NCBI GenBank assembly: GCA_947461915.1
Contig: CANHNG010000051.1
Span: 1-8,774, forward strand
Length of the DNA stretch: 8,774 nucleotides
DNA from: Flavobacteriaceae bacterium
GTDB lineage: Bacteria > Bacteroidota > Bacteroidia > Flavobacteriales > Flavobacteriaceae
Direction of reading: 5' to 3'
Part shown: one piece after another, positions 1 to 5,440 of the stretch
Layout of the letters: the number at the start of each line of letters is the position of its first letter
Position numbering within the stretch: position 1 is the first letter of the stretch
Notes under the pieces: model-generated
What the model saw: only the letters and a program-made list of their open reading frames with translations
Databases searched by the model: none
Told to the model about the DNA's origin: nothing
Program-made: the position numbers and the translations under genes

Positions 1-60
1 CACCATCACCATCACCATCACCATCACCATCACCATCACCATCACCATCACCATCACCAT
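1..60. repeat. Hexanucleotide tandem repeat (CACCAT)x10
   Basis: Ten uninterrupted, identical copies of CACCAT run from the first base of the window, and the array may extend further left. On the plus strand the three frames encode poly-His, Thr-Ile repeats or Pro-Ser repeats. On the minus strand one frame encodes Asp-Gly repeats, one Val-Met repeats, and one is stopped by TGA. Perfect short tandem arrays like this are prone to length change by replication slippage. Confidence 0.95.
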
Positions 61-75
61 CAAATTCATGTATAG
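1..75 (+). CDS. Possible 3' end of a gene with a C-terminal poly-His tail (partial)
   Basis: Plus frame 1 reads 20 consecutive histidines (alternating CAC and CAT), then Gln-Ile-His-Val and a TAG stop at 73-75. The rest of the gene would lie left of the window. Histidine-rich C-terminal tails are known in bacterial metal-handling proteins (UreE, HypB and SlyD types, some zinc or cobalt transporters), so a metal-binding role is possible but only inferred. The other frames stay open through the array as well, so the coding frame, and even the strand, cannot be proved from this fragment. The main support is the prompt stop just after the His run and the absence of any other gene start nearby. 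Confidence 0.35.
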   Translation, partial: HHHHHHHHHHHHHHHHHHHHQIHV

Positions 76-101
76 TTAAACCAACTTTAATCAATTGAAT
101 T

Positions 102-122
102 CTTCGAGGTTCTACCTCGGGG
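102..122. repeat. REP-like palindrome, copy A
   Basis: Bases 105-110 (CGAGGT) pair perfectly with 114-119 (ACCTCG) around a TCT loop. The stem extends outward by two G-T wobbles and a C-G pair to 102/122. The right arm continues as CGGGGTTA, closely matching copy B at 187-214, and both copies share the TCT loop. It lies just after the possible His-tail gene, so it could act as a terminator hairpin, but no T run follows it. A dispersed intergenic palindromic element is the more likely reading. Confidence 0.6.
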
Positions 123-137
123 TTATAGAGGAAATTT

Positions 138-156
138 TGAAAACCTAAGGTTTTCA
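138..156. repeat. Perfect inverted repeat, 8-bp stem with TAA loop
   Basis: TGAAAACC (138-145) and GGTTTTCA (149-156) are exact reverse complements around a 3-base loop. It sits between the two related palindromes A and B but does not share their sequence. No clear T run follows on either strand, so it is not a textbook terminator. It may be part of a composite palindromic element together with A and B. Confidence 0.55.
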
Positions 157-186
157 TAAAACTAAAAAATTACTTTCTTCAGATTG

Positions 187-214
187 TTACCTCGATGGCT
201 CTGCCTCGGGGTAA
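187..214. repeat. REP-like palindrome, copy B
   Basis: TTACCTCGA (187-195) pairs with TCGGGGTAA (206-214), with one T-G wobble at 192/209. After a single bulged T at 196, GGC (197-199) pairs with GCC (203-205) around a TCT loop, giving a 12-bp stem. Compared with copy A, the pair closing the loop is C-G here and T-A there, so the structure is kept while the sequence differs. It could also halt minus-strand transcription leaving the lipoprotein gene at 304-996. Confidence 0.65.
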
Positions 215-246
215 TTCATCATTGAATAATTATAAATTAAATTATT

Positions 247-272
247 AATAATCTACTGAAAAATAGACTATT
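247..272 (-). terminator. Possible hairpin terminator after the minus-strand lipoprotein gene
   Basis: On the minus strand the RNA would form a 9-bp stem with one G-U pair and an 8-base U-rich loop (bases 264-272 pairing with 247-255). On the plus strand that same pair is an A-C mismatch, so the structure favours minus-strand transcripts. It begins about 30 bases past the lipoprotein stop codon. The sequence after it is AT-rich but lacks a clean U tract, which weakens the call. Confidence 0.3.
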
Positions 273-303
273 AAAAGTAATTTTATTCCGTATTTTTTCA
301 CCT

Positions 304-996
304 CTAGAAGGTATACATCGTTGGAGGATCTGAATAATAATAAGTTAATTTACCATGACCACTAGCATTCCATGATGCATCTAAAAATGGGGAATTATTT
401 AAAGTATACTTATAGTTACCAGAATAATCATAGTTAATATTGGCTATATAATTTAAAATATATGAAGATCCCATGTCGCAATTCATTTCAAAGTGATAGT
501 TTCCAATGTTGCTTTTTGTCCAATCAAAAGTTATGTTGTAACTAGAACCATTTGATAAGCCCAAAACAGCAGTGTTTATATTATAACTCCAATGACCGGC
601 AGAGCCATCTTTATTTTCCCAACCTGTTATGGTATAATAAATTTTTGAATCTTGAGTAATTGTGTAATTAAATTGATATTGACTCCCAACTAGCGAGTAG
701 GTATAAGCTACAGTAAATCCGCCATAATTCCAAGTATTTATTAAGCCACTGGTCCTACTAGCAGAATTATTATTATTCATATACATAGATCCAAGATTCA
801 TATAAGTTGCCATTTGACTGATTTGGGCAAAAGTTTCAGGGGAATTTTGCTTCAAGTTTACAGGTAATTTTGAAGTTAAATCCAACTTGGTTACCGAGGG
901 ACTGAAAGCGTTAGAACTACTACTTTTATCAATACCTTCATTACTACATCCTGTTAATACTAACGTAATAAAAATTAATGTTAAAATTTTTTTCAT
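304..996 (-). CDS. Lipoprotein of unknown function (230 aa)
   Basis: I do not recognise the family. The N-terminus is a clear lipoprotein signal: two Lys after Met, a hydrophobic stretch (residues 4-13) and a lipobox LTGC with the acylated cysteine at 17, so the mature protein should be membrane-anchored, in the outer membrane or on the cell surface. A Ser/Asn-rich linker follows (18-75 approximately). The remainder is rich in Tyr, Asn, Gly and Trp, with alternating hydrophobic residues that suggest an all-beta domain. Short similar stretches recur (GHWSYN, GNYKYT, GHGKLTYY), as in a repeated beta-hairpin. The start ATG at 994-996 is fixed by the signal peptide. It is transcribed alone, away from the transposase remnant. 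Low GC and its position between palindromes and an IS fragment suggest an accessory gene. Confidence 0.8.
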   Translation of the reverse strand: MKKILTLIFITLVLTGCSNEGIDKSSSSNAFSPSVTKLDLTSKLPVNLKQNSPETFAQISQMATYMNLGSMYMNNNNSASRTSGLINTWNYGGFTVAYTYSLVGSQYQFNYTITQDSKIYYTITGWENKDGSAGHWSYNINTAVLGLSNGSSYNITFDWTKSNIGNYHFEMNCDMGSSYILNYIANINYDYSGNYKYTLNNSPFLDASWNASGHGKLTYYYSDPPTMYTF

Positions 997-1025
997 AGAT
1001 TTTGTTTTTTAGTTAAAATAATTAT

Positions 1026-1033
1026 CAAAAATA
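1026..1033 (-). promoter_or_regulatory. Possible -7 box for the minus-strand lipoprotein gene
   Basis: On the minus strand this reads TATTTTTG, matching the Bacteroidota -7 consensus TAnnTTTG. It lies 30 bases upstream of the ATG at 996, a sensible distance for a short leader. No TTTG -33 element is found at the usual 19-21 base spacing, and chance matches are common in DNA this AT-rich. Confidence 0.35.
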
Positions 1034-1182
1034 CATTTTTTTAAACAAAAAGCTATTTTTTTCGATTTATATTTAAAGGGTAGTAACTTTCTATTTGAAG
1101 TGATTTAAACTTATTTTGTAAATATAAAAGGGTTTAAGAAATTTGTGTTGCAAAACATAATCATTTTAAAATCAAAGATTTT

Positions 1183-1772
1183 ATGTACAGTGTACTTCAC
1201 AAAGATATAATAAAAAGTGAAATTGTTCCTTATTTACCTTTAGCAAAAAGAGGTTTTCAAGCAACAGTTCCTTTAGAAGAAATCGTAAATGCGGTTTTTT
1301 ATAAGTTAAAAATAAGTGTTCAATGGCATCAACTGCCTTTAAAATCACTATTTGATGATAATTTTTTGACATGGCAATCGGTTTATTATCATTATCGTAA
1401 ATGGTGTAGAACAGATGTTTTAAAGAAAAGTTGGATAAATATTTTAGAGAAGAATAAATCAAAATTTGACCTTTCGAGTGTTTATTTTGATGGCAGTCAT
1501 ACTTCTGCAATCAGAGGAGGCGAAGAAGCCGAATGTCAAGGCAGAAAGAAACGTAAAACAACTAATGCGTTGTATTTGAGCGATAGACAGGGTTTGCCAT
1601 TAGCCATTTCAAACCCAGTAGCTGGTAGCCATAATGATCTTTATAATATTGAAGTTCAGTTTGAAGTAGTAACAGGAACATTAGAACAAGCAAATATTCC
1701 CGTTAATGGACTTTTTTAGGAGCAGATTTCCCTTTTGATATGAAGAAATTTTGGAATGCAAGAATAAAATAA
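1183..1772 (+). pseudogene. IS5-family transposase remnant, frameshifted and truncated
   Basis: The intact part (1183-1719, 178 residues) has the two-part layout of IS5-family transposases. An N-terminal helix-turn-helix region of DUF4096 type spans roughly residues 18-90, with WQSVYYHYRKW at 64-74. It is followed by the start of the DDE nuclease domain: first catalytic Asp in YFDGSHT (D103), then the Lys/Arg-rich GRKKRKTTN, DRQGLPLA and AGSHNDL blocks. The frame stops at TAG 1717-1719, directly after a run of six T (1712-1717). A -1 shift there continues as Leu-Gly-Ala-Asp-Phe-Pro-Phe-Asp, where the family has its second catalytic Asp (A-D-x-G-F-D), before stopping at 1770-1772. The rest of the nuclease domain, including the catalytic Glu, is absent, and I found no convincing terminal inverted repeats. 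An active element is therefore very unlikely. Confidence 0.8.
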
Positions 1773-1831
1773 AAATGTACGAAATACACGAAATGTAGCT
1801 AAAAACAATATTTTTTTTATTTGATAATTCA

Positions 1832-1839
1832 TATATTTG
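1832..1839 (+). promoter_or_regulatory. -7 box for the small lipoprotein gene
   Basis: TATATTTG is an exact match to the Bacteroidota -7 consensus TAnnTTTG, 24 bases upstream of the ATG at 1864. No TTTG is present at the expected -33 spacing; the upstream sequence there is a run of T. The upstream in-frame TTG at 1837 lies inside this box, which argues that translation starts at 1864. Confidence 0.45.
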
Positions 1840-1863
1840 GAATTAACTTTAAAACTAAACATT

Positions 1864-2115
1864 ATGAAAATTCCTAATTATTTAACGACATCACTTGCTT
1901 TTGTTGGAGCTGTTTCTCTTATTATTATGGCTTGTTCTACTAATAGTGCTACAGACAGTTCAACTAATGTTAACAGTACTAACTCACTTGGTAAATATCA
2001 ATTATCTGCCGATGGTTCACTTCACGTTTTAGATACAGAAACAGGAATTGTAAAAACTTATGGTTGGTCTGGCAATAATTCTTATATTTATCAATGCACT
2101 ACAAAAACTCAATAG
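1864..2115 (+). CDS. Small lipoprotein of unknown function (83 aa)
   Basis: The start is placed at ATG 1864. It follows an A-rich leader (AAAACTAAACATT), gives a proper signal peptide, and is downstream of a -7 box that contains the alternative TTG start. Residues 1-24 are MKIPN, a hydrophobic core and the lipobox IMAC with cysteine 24. The mature protein is only 60 residues: a Ser/Thr/Asn-rich linker (25-42), then one compact segment, GKYQLSADG followed by VLDTETGIVKTYGW, ending near a second cysteine (C78). The VLDTxTG-Val-Lys-x-Tyr pattern looks like a short beta-hairpin of the sort seen in small secreted bacterial proteins, but I cannot name a family. An intrinsic terminator follows, so it is a monocistronic unit. 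It may have arrived with, or been exposed by, the upstream IS remnant. Confidence 0.75.
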   Translation: MKIPNYLTTSLAFVGAVSLIIMACSTNSATDSSTNVNSTNSLGKYQLSADGSLHVLDTETGIVKTYGWSGNNSYIYQCTTKTQ

Positions 2116-2155
2116 CTTTAAAGATTAAAATAAAATATTCACTTTTGATTTAAGA

Positions 2156-2183
2156 AGTCATTTAATAGATGGCTGTTTTTTTT
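2156..2183 (+). terminator. Intrinsic terminator after the small lipoprotein gene
   Basis: AGTCAT (2156-2161) pairs with ATGGCT (2169-2174), including one T-G wobble, around a 7-base loop. A G and then eight T (2176-2183) follow. It lies 40 bases past the stop codon at 2115, the expected place for rho-independent termination. Confidence 0.65.
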
Positions 2184-2199
2184 CACTTAAAATGATATG

Positions 2200-2214
2200 A
2201 ATTAAGGCTTAATT
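2200..2214. repeat. Short palindrome between converging transcripts
   Basis: AATTAAG (2200-2206) and CTTAATT (2208-2214) are exact reverse complements around one G; a real hairpin would open to a GGC loop. It lies between the terminator of the small lipoprotein gene and the tRNA terminator on the other strand. AT-only palindromes arise easily by chance in such DNA, and no function is visible. Confidence 0.3.
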
Positions 2215-2243
2215 TAAGTAACAGTACATTAATAGTACAATAG

Positions 2244-2290
2244 TAAAAATAACAAAACCCTAACTACTGAATTAATAAGTTATTAGGGTT
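2244..2290 (-). terminator. Intrinsic terminator of the tRNA-Ala transcript
   Basis: Read on the minus strand, AACCCTAA (2290-2283) pairs perfectly with TTAGGGTT (2263-2256) over a 19-base loop that can form a further 3-bp ACT/AGT stem. A T-rich tail, TTTTGTTATTTTT, follows immediately. It begins 9 bases beyond the tRNA 3' end, the normal arrangement for a single-tRNA transcript. Confidence 0.65.
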
Positions 2291-2298
2291 ATTAATCG

Positions 2299-2372
2299 TG
2301 GAGAATATCGGATTCGAACCGACCACCTCTTGCCTGCCAGGCAAGCGCTCTAGCCAAATGAGCTAATCCCCC
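2299..2372 (-). tRNA. tRNA-Ala (anticodon GGC)
   Basis: The minus strand folds into a full 74-base cloverleaf. The acceptor stem is GGGGGAT with ATTCTCC, including the G3-U70 wobble that is the main identity element for alanyl-tRNA synthetase. The D stem is GCTC/GAGC. The anticodon stem CTTGC/GCAAG encloses loop CTGGCAG, giving anticodon GGC (reads GCC and GCU). The T arm is GTCGG, loop TTCGAAT, then CCGAT. The discriminator base is A (complement of 2299) and the next bases are CG, so the 3' CCA is not encoded and must be added by the CCA-adding enzyme. It has its own promoter and terminator. Confidence 0.95.
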
Positions 2373-2382
2373 AATCTTGCCG

Positions 2383-2414
2383 CAAATATACTATATAATT
2401 AAAGTAAAATCAAA
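2383..2414 (-). promoter_or_regulatory. Bacteroidota-type promoter of tRNA-Ala
   Basis: On the minus strand TTTG (2414-2411) is followed after 20 bases by TATATTTG (2390-2383). This matches the -33/-7 consensus of the primary sigma factor in Bacteroidota, TTTG-N19-21-TAnnTTTG. The -7 box ends 10 bases before the first tRNA base, leaving a very short leader. It is the best promoter match I found in the window. Confidence 0.75.
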
Positions 2415-2447
2415 ATTTCAAAAAACAAATCGAATCATTTCAATAAA

Positions 2448-3914
2448 TCATTTGCTTTTTTTTAAGGCCTCAAGCAATTCAGTCATATCTACCACGCTAT
2501 ATCTAGAGGAATAATCAGATACAGCATAAGGCAATATAAGGCTGTTGTTGTGGATAATCGAACCGCAGGAGTACACCACGTTAGGCACATATCCTTCTCG
2601 TTCTTCCTCTCGAGGGGAAAGCAATGGCTCGGCAAGTCTTCCAATTTCCTTCGAAGGGTCATCAAGATCAAACAGCGAAGCACCAAGGCAATAACGCCTC
2701 ATAGCACCTACACCATGTGTTATGACCAACCAACCTTCTTCGGTCCATAGTGGCGATCCACAATTTCCTATTTGTGTAAATTCCCAAGGATAACGTGGCT
2801 TCTGAATGCAAATGGGATTACTCCATTCTGTGGGTCTATCCGAGTACATGAGGTAATTGTTAACGCCGTCAATTCGGGAGAGCATGGCATACTTGCCCTT
2901 GATTTTTCTGGGGAAAATAGCCAAATTTTTATTTTGCGCTCCTTCTCCTCGTAAAGGCATTACACTAAACGAATAAAAATCTTCGGTTGAAATCAGTTTC
3001 GGAAGAGTGGTATGCCCATTAAAAGCCGTATAGGTACCCATTATTTTTTCTGATTTATCATCATCAATAAAACGCACAAAACGGGCATCTTCAATTCCTC
3101 GGCTTTCAGAATCTGATATTGGAAATATAACACGTTCTGTAATATCCGAGTCGTGCTTGAATTGTATATCATAAAACGAATCCGCCAACCATATTATTTC
3201 TTCAAGCGCACTACTTTTCTTCGGGCTGATAGGTTTAACTTCCAGGGCTTTATTGATTGCATTTTTTAAGGTGTGATATCCAAATTGTTCAGGCAAATCA
3301 TTGAGAATTTCGGCTGAATATTTATCTGGCGTATGCATTTCGGCCAATTTCATTGCAAATAGGTTTTTGTTATGCATTGCCCTATGCACAATCTCTGCCT
3401 TGTCAATATAATACCCCATTTTCATCAACTGCAGATTATTGTTTATGTCTAGGACTCCCCTTCTAAAAACGATGGATGAAATATGGCCTTCACCTGTGGC
3501 TCGGAAGGAAATGATGACACGCTTTTCTCCCTTTTCTAAATTCGATTGATCAAAATCTTCAACTATTGAGGGATTGAAAAAAGCCGCAGATTCAATTGCA
3601 TATTCCATCGTAAAATAGGATCCAATAAGCATTTTTCGTTCCTCAGAAAGTGCATCATAGTCAATCTTCATTCCCTCAATTATCCCTCGAATATTTTCGC
3701 AGTGCTTAAAAAAAATACGTGAAATATTCCGATGACGTCTCGCAAACTCACGCAGTGTTTGCTCTAGTGTGTAAATGACTTGTAGTTCATCCAACGTCAT
3801 GATGCGGGATACTATTTCTTGGGTCCGTTGTTCCCCATTCATAAAATATCGGGCAACAACCCTGCTAGAATCAGGGGTAAAAATTACATTTTTTCGAAGT
3901 ACTGGAATTCTCAT
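2448..3914 (-). CDS. GH130-family glycoside phosphorylase/hydrolase (488 aa)
   Basis: Family GH130 comprises inverting enzymes acting on beta-mannosidic bonds: mostly phosphorylases releasing mannose 1-phosphate, and some beta-1,2-mannosidases. Residues 1 to about 130 form a charged, mainly helical N-terminal region, as in the roughly 480-residue subgroup. The five-bladed beta-propeller follows. Recognisable blocks are GIEDARFVR (273-281) with the likely catalytic Asp276, AIFPRKIKGKYAMLSR (332-347), GNCGSPLW and GWLVITHG (383-401), LGASLFDLDDPSKEIGR (410-426) and YVPNVVYSCG (442-451). There is no signal peptide, so it is probably cytoplasmic. ATG 3914 is chosen because the longer in-frame extension would start at TTG 3974 and add 20 atypical residues. 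No glycosyltransferase, transporter or SusC/D pair is adjacent, so the substrate, and whether it uses phosphate or water, is undetermined. Confidence 0.85.
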   Translation of the reverse strand: MRIPVLRKNVIFTPDSSRVVARYFMNGEQRTQEIVSRIMTLDELQVIYTLEQTLREFARRHRNISRIFFKHCENIRGIIEGMKIDYDALSEERKMLIGSYFTMEYAIESAAFFNPSIVEDFDQSNLEKGEKRVIISFRATGEGHISSIVFRRGVLDINNNLQLMKMGYYIDKAEIVHRAMHNKNLFAMKLAEMHTPDKYSAEILNDLPEQFGYHTLKNAINKALEVKPISPKKSSALEEIIWLADSFYDIQFKHDSDITERVIFPISDSESRGIEDARFVRFIDDDKSEKIMGTYTAFNGHTTLPKLISTEDFYSFSVMPLRGEGAQNKNLAIFPRKIKGKYAMLSRIDGVNNYLMYSDRPTEWSNPICIQKPRYPWEFTQIGNCGSPLWTEEGWLVITHGVGAMRRYCLGASLFDLDDPSKEIGRLAEPLLSPREEEREGYVPNVVYSCGSIIHNNSLILPYAVSDYSSRYSVVDMTELLEALKKSK

Positions 3915-4179
3915 AGGTGTTTTTTTAGTATTAAAAAACAATCGAGTGTCATAACCCCTAAGTAAAAAAATCAACTTTTTTTCTGGAATTATTTTGCTGA
4001 TTTTTTAATTTCACGCTGTTTAAGGGAGGAAAATTCCCTATTTGCAGTTGCCAAAATCCGTATTCAAAGCCACTATTAAAGGTACTAAAAAAGTTCAAAA
4101 TACACACTAAAAGTCAGAACTATTAAAAAAAACGACCTGATTTCCTTAATATTTTTAACTTTACATCAAAATCTGCACA
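3915..4179. other. Intergenic region between divergent genes
   Basis: These 265 bases separate the GH130 gene (minus) from the crotonase/queD/lpxH operon (plus), so both promoters should lie here. No full TTTG-N19-21-TAnnTTTG promoter is visible in either direction. The nearest candidate for the operon is at 4156-4163. A 5-bp stem, AGGGA/TCCCT (4023-4039) with a 7-base loop, is the only dyad I noticed. I see no small ORF or RNA gene. Confidence 0.5.
4156..4163 (+). promoter_or_regulatory. Candidate -7 box for the crotonase-queD-lpxH operon
   Basis: TAACTTTA matches TAnnTTTG except at the last base and sits 17 bases before the ATG at 4180. No TTTG lies at the right -33 distance. It is a weak match, offered because no better one exists upstream of the operon. 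Confidence 0.3.
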
Positions 4180-4947
4180 ATGGTATCACAAAATCCTAAG
4201 GGCGTGCTTCTCACGAAAATCGAAAACAAAATCGCCACCCTCGAGTTTGGGCATCCGGCGAGTAATTCTTTTTCGAGTGATTTGCTGAACCGCTTGACCA
4301 ATGAACTTCAGGTTTTAAGCGCTAATCCTGCCGTTTCGGTGATTGTTTTAAAAAGCAGTGGAACGGGAGCATTTTGCGCCGGCGCTTCTTTTGACGAATT
4401 GCTATCCGTGACCAATTTGGCCGAAGCCACTGAATTTTTCTCTGGATTTGCGAATGTGATAAACGCCATGCGAAGCTGTTCGAAAATAATAGTGGGAAGA
4501 ATTCACGGAAAAGCTGTGGGTGGTGGCGTTGGAATAATTGCAGCCTGTGATTATGTTTTTGCTACTATTGATAGTAGTATTAAACTATCTGAACTTTCGA
4601 TTGGTATTGGTCCATTTGTAATCGAACCTGCCATCACTAGAAAAATAGGAAAATCAGCAATGGCAGAGTTAGCACTAGCATCATACGAATGGAAAGATTC
4701 GGAATGGGCAAAAAATAAAGGGCTTTATGCCAAAGTTTTTGCTGGTCAAGTAACTTTAGATAAAGAATTGGCTAGGTTTAACTCAGAATTAGCTTCCTAT
4801 AATCCAGAAGCTTTATTAGAAATGAAAACAATACTTTGGGAAGACACCGAAAACTGGGAAAATTTGCTCAATGAAAGAGCAGCCATTTCTGGAAAACTCG
4901 TCCTCTCCGATTTTACCAAAAATGCCTTACGCCAAATCAAAAAATAA
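4180..4947 (+). CDS. Enoyl-CoA hydratase/isomerase family protein (crotonase fold, 255 aa)
   Basis: The length and motif order fit the crotonase superfamily, whose members act on acyl-CoA thioesters stabilised by an oxyanion hole. The two oxyanion-hole segments are GAFCAGASF (63-71) and the glycine-rich GKAVGGGVG (110-118), followed by CDYVFA (123-128). In enoyl-CoA hydratase two glutamates (rat E144 and E164) activate water. Here the E144 position falls on Gly118 (GGGVG instead of GGGxE), while the E164 equivalent appears kept as Glu138 in LSELSIG. Loss of one glutamate is seen in isomerases and other non-hydratase crotonases, so the reaction cannot be assigned. It is the first gene of a tight plus-strand operon; its stop codon is one base before the queD ATG. 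The link to pterin or lipid A synthesis is likely organisational only. Confidence 0.88.
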   Translation: MVSQNPKGVLLTKIENKIATLEFGHPASNSFSSDLLNRLTNELQVLSANPAVSVIVLKSSGTGAFCAGASFDELLSVTNLAEATEFFSGFANVINAMRSCSKIIVGRIHGKAVGGGVGIIAACDYVFATIDSSIKLSELSIGIGPFVIEPAITRKIGKSAMAELALASYEWKDSEWAKNKGLYAKVFAGQVTLDKELARFNSELASYNPEALLEMKTILWEDTENWENLLNERAAISGKLVLSDFTKNALRQIKK

Positions 4948-4948
4948 A

Positions 4949-5404
4949 ATGAGCAAAATCAGAATAACCAAGCAGTTTAGTTTTGAAACCGGTCACGCCT
5001 TGTATGGCTATGACGGCAAGTGCAAAAACGTGCATGGCCACAGTTATAAATTGTCGGTTACCGTGATTGGAACACCCATATTAGACCGCAATAACGTAAA
5101 ATTTGGGATGGTCATTGATTTTACTGATTTGAAAAAAATTGTCAAAGAGGAAATTGTAGACCAGTTTGATCACGCCACGGTTTTCAATGAAACTACCCCC
5201 CATATTGAGTTGGCAAAAGAATTAAAATCACGCGGACATCACGTAATTTTAGTCGATTACCAACCCACGAGCGAAAATATGGTAGTCGATTTTTCCAAAC
5301 GTATCATCAGCCGATTGCCCGAAAATATTCGTCTTTTTTCCTTGAAACTGCAGGAAACGGAATCTTCTTTCGCCGAATGGTTTGCCAGTGACAATATTTT
5401 ATAA
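4949..5404 (+). CDS. queD: 6-carboxy-5,6,7,8-tetrahydropterin synthase QueD (151 aa)
   Basis: QueD converts 7,8-dihydroneopterin triphosphate to 6-carboxytetrahydropterin, the second step towards preQ0 and queuosine in the cytoplasm. The fold is that of pyruvoyl-tetrahydropterin synthase. The zinc ligands are visible as His16 (FSFETGH) and His29/His31 (CKNVHGH), with the nucleophilic Cys25 in the same block. Asp74-His75 (QFDHATVFN) supply the catalytic dyad, PTSEN (106-110) matches the family PTSE motif, and Glu136 (LQETES) is the pterin-binding Glu. There are roughly 15 extra residues between the DH and PTSE motifs compared with E. coli QueD. ATG 4949 is preferred over an upstream in-frame start at 4871, because that start lies inside the crotonase gene and adds no family sequence. 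The 1-base gap to the preceding stop suggests translational coupling. Confidence 0.92.
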   Translation: MSKIRITKQFSFETGHALYGYDGKCKNVHGHSYKLSVTVIGTPILDRNNVKFGMVIDFTDLKKIVKEEIVDQFDHATVFNETTPHIELAKELKSRGHHVILVDYQPTSENMVVDFSKRIISRLPENIRLFSLKLQETESSFAEWFASDNIL

Positions 5405-5440
5405 ATTCCAATACCTAGAACCCAATACCCAACTCATTTT

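Noticed and set aside
1..220. CRISPR-like array from the repeats at the left edge
   Set aside because: The hexamer copies have no spacers and the palindromes are two diverged copies only, so there is no repeat-spacer pattern.
1181..1510. Minus-strand open frame of 109 codons opposite the transposase
   Set aside because: It is fully antisense to the recognisable IS5-family transposase, has no family signature and no leader; a shadow frame.
1779..1794. Short direct repeat ACGAAAT twice after the transposase remnant
   Set aside because: Seven bases repeated two bases apart is easily chance in AT-rich DNA and has no matching partner near the IS left side.
1837..1863. TTG start giving a 92-residue version of the small lipoprotein
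   Set aside because: The TTG lies inside the TATATTTG -7 box and would place nine residues before a complete lipoprotein signal peptide.
4201..4860. Drop in GC content along the crotonase gene, suggesting a mosaic
   Set aside because: Some 60-base lines in the first third reach about 50% GC and later ones about 35%, but neighbouring lines in the first third are also below 40%, so the change is too uneven to support recombination.
4871..4948. Longer N-terminus for QueD starting inside the crotonase gene
   Set aside because: The extra 26 residues overlap the crotonase coding end in another frame and match nothing in the QueD family; ATG 4949 lies one base after the stop and gives a standard N-terminus.
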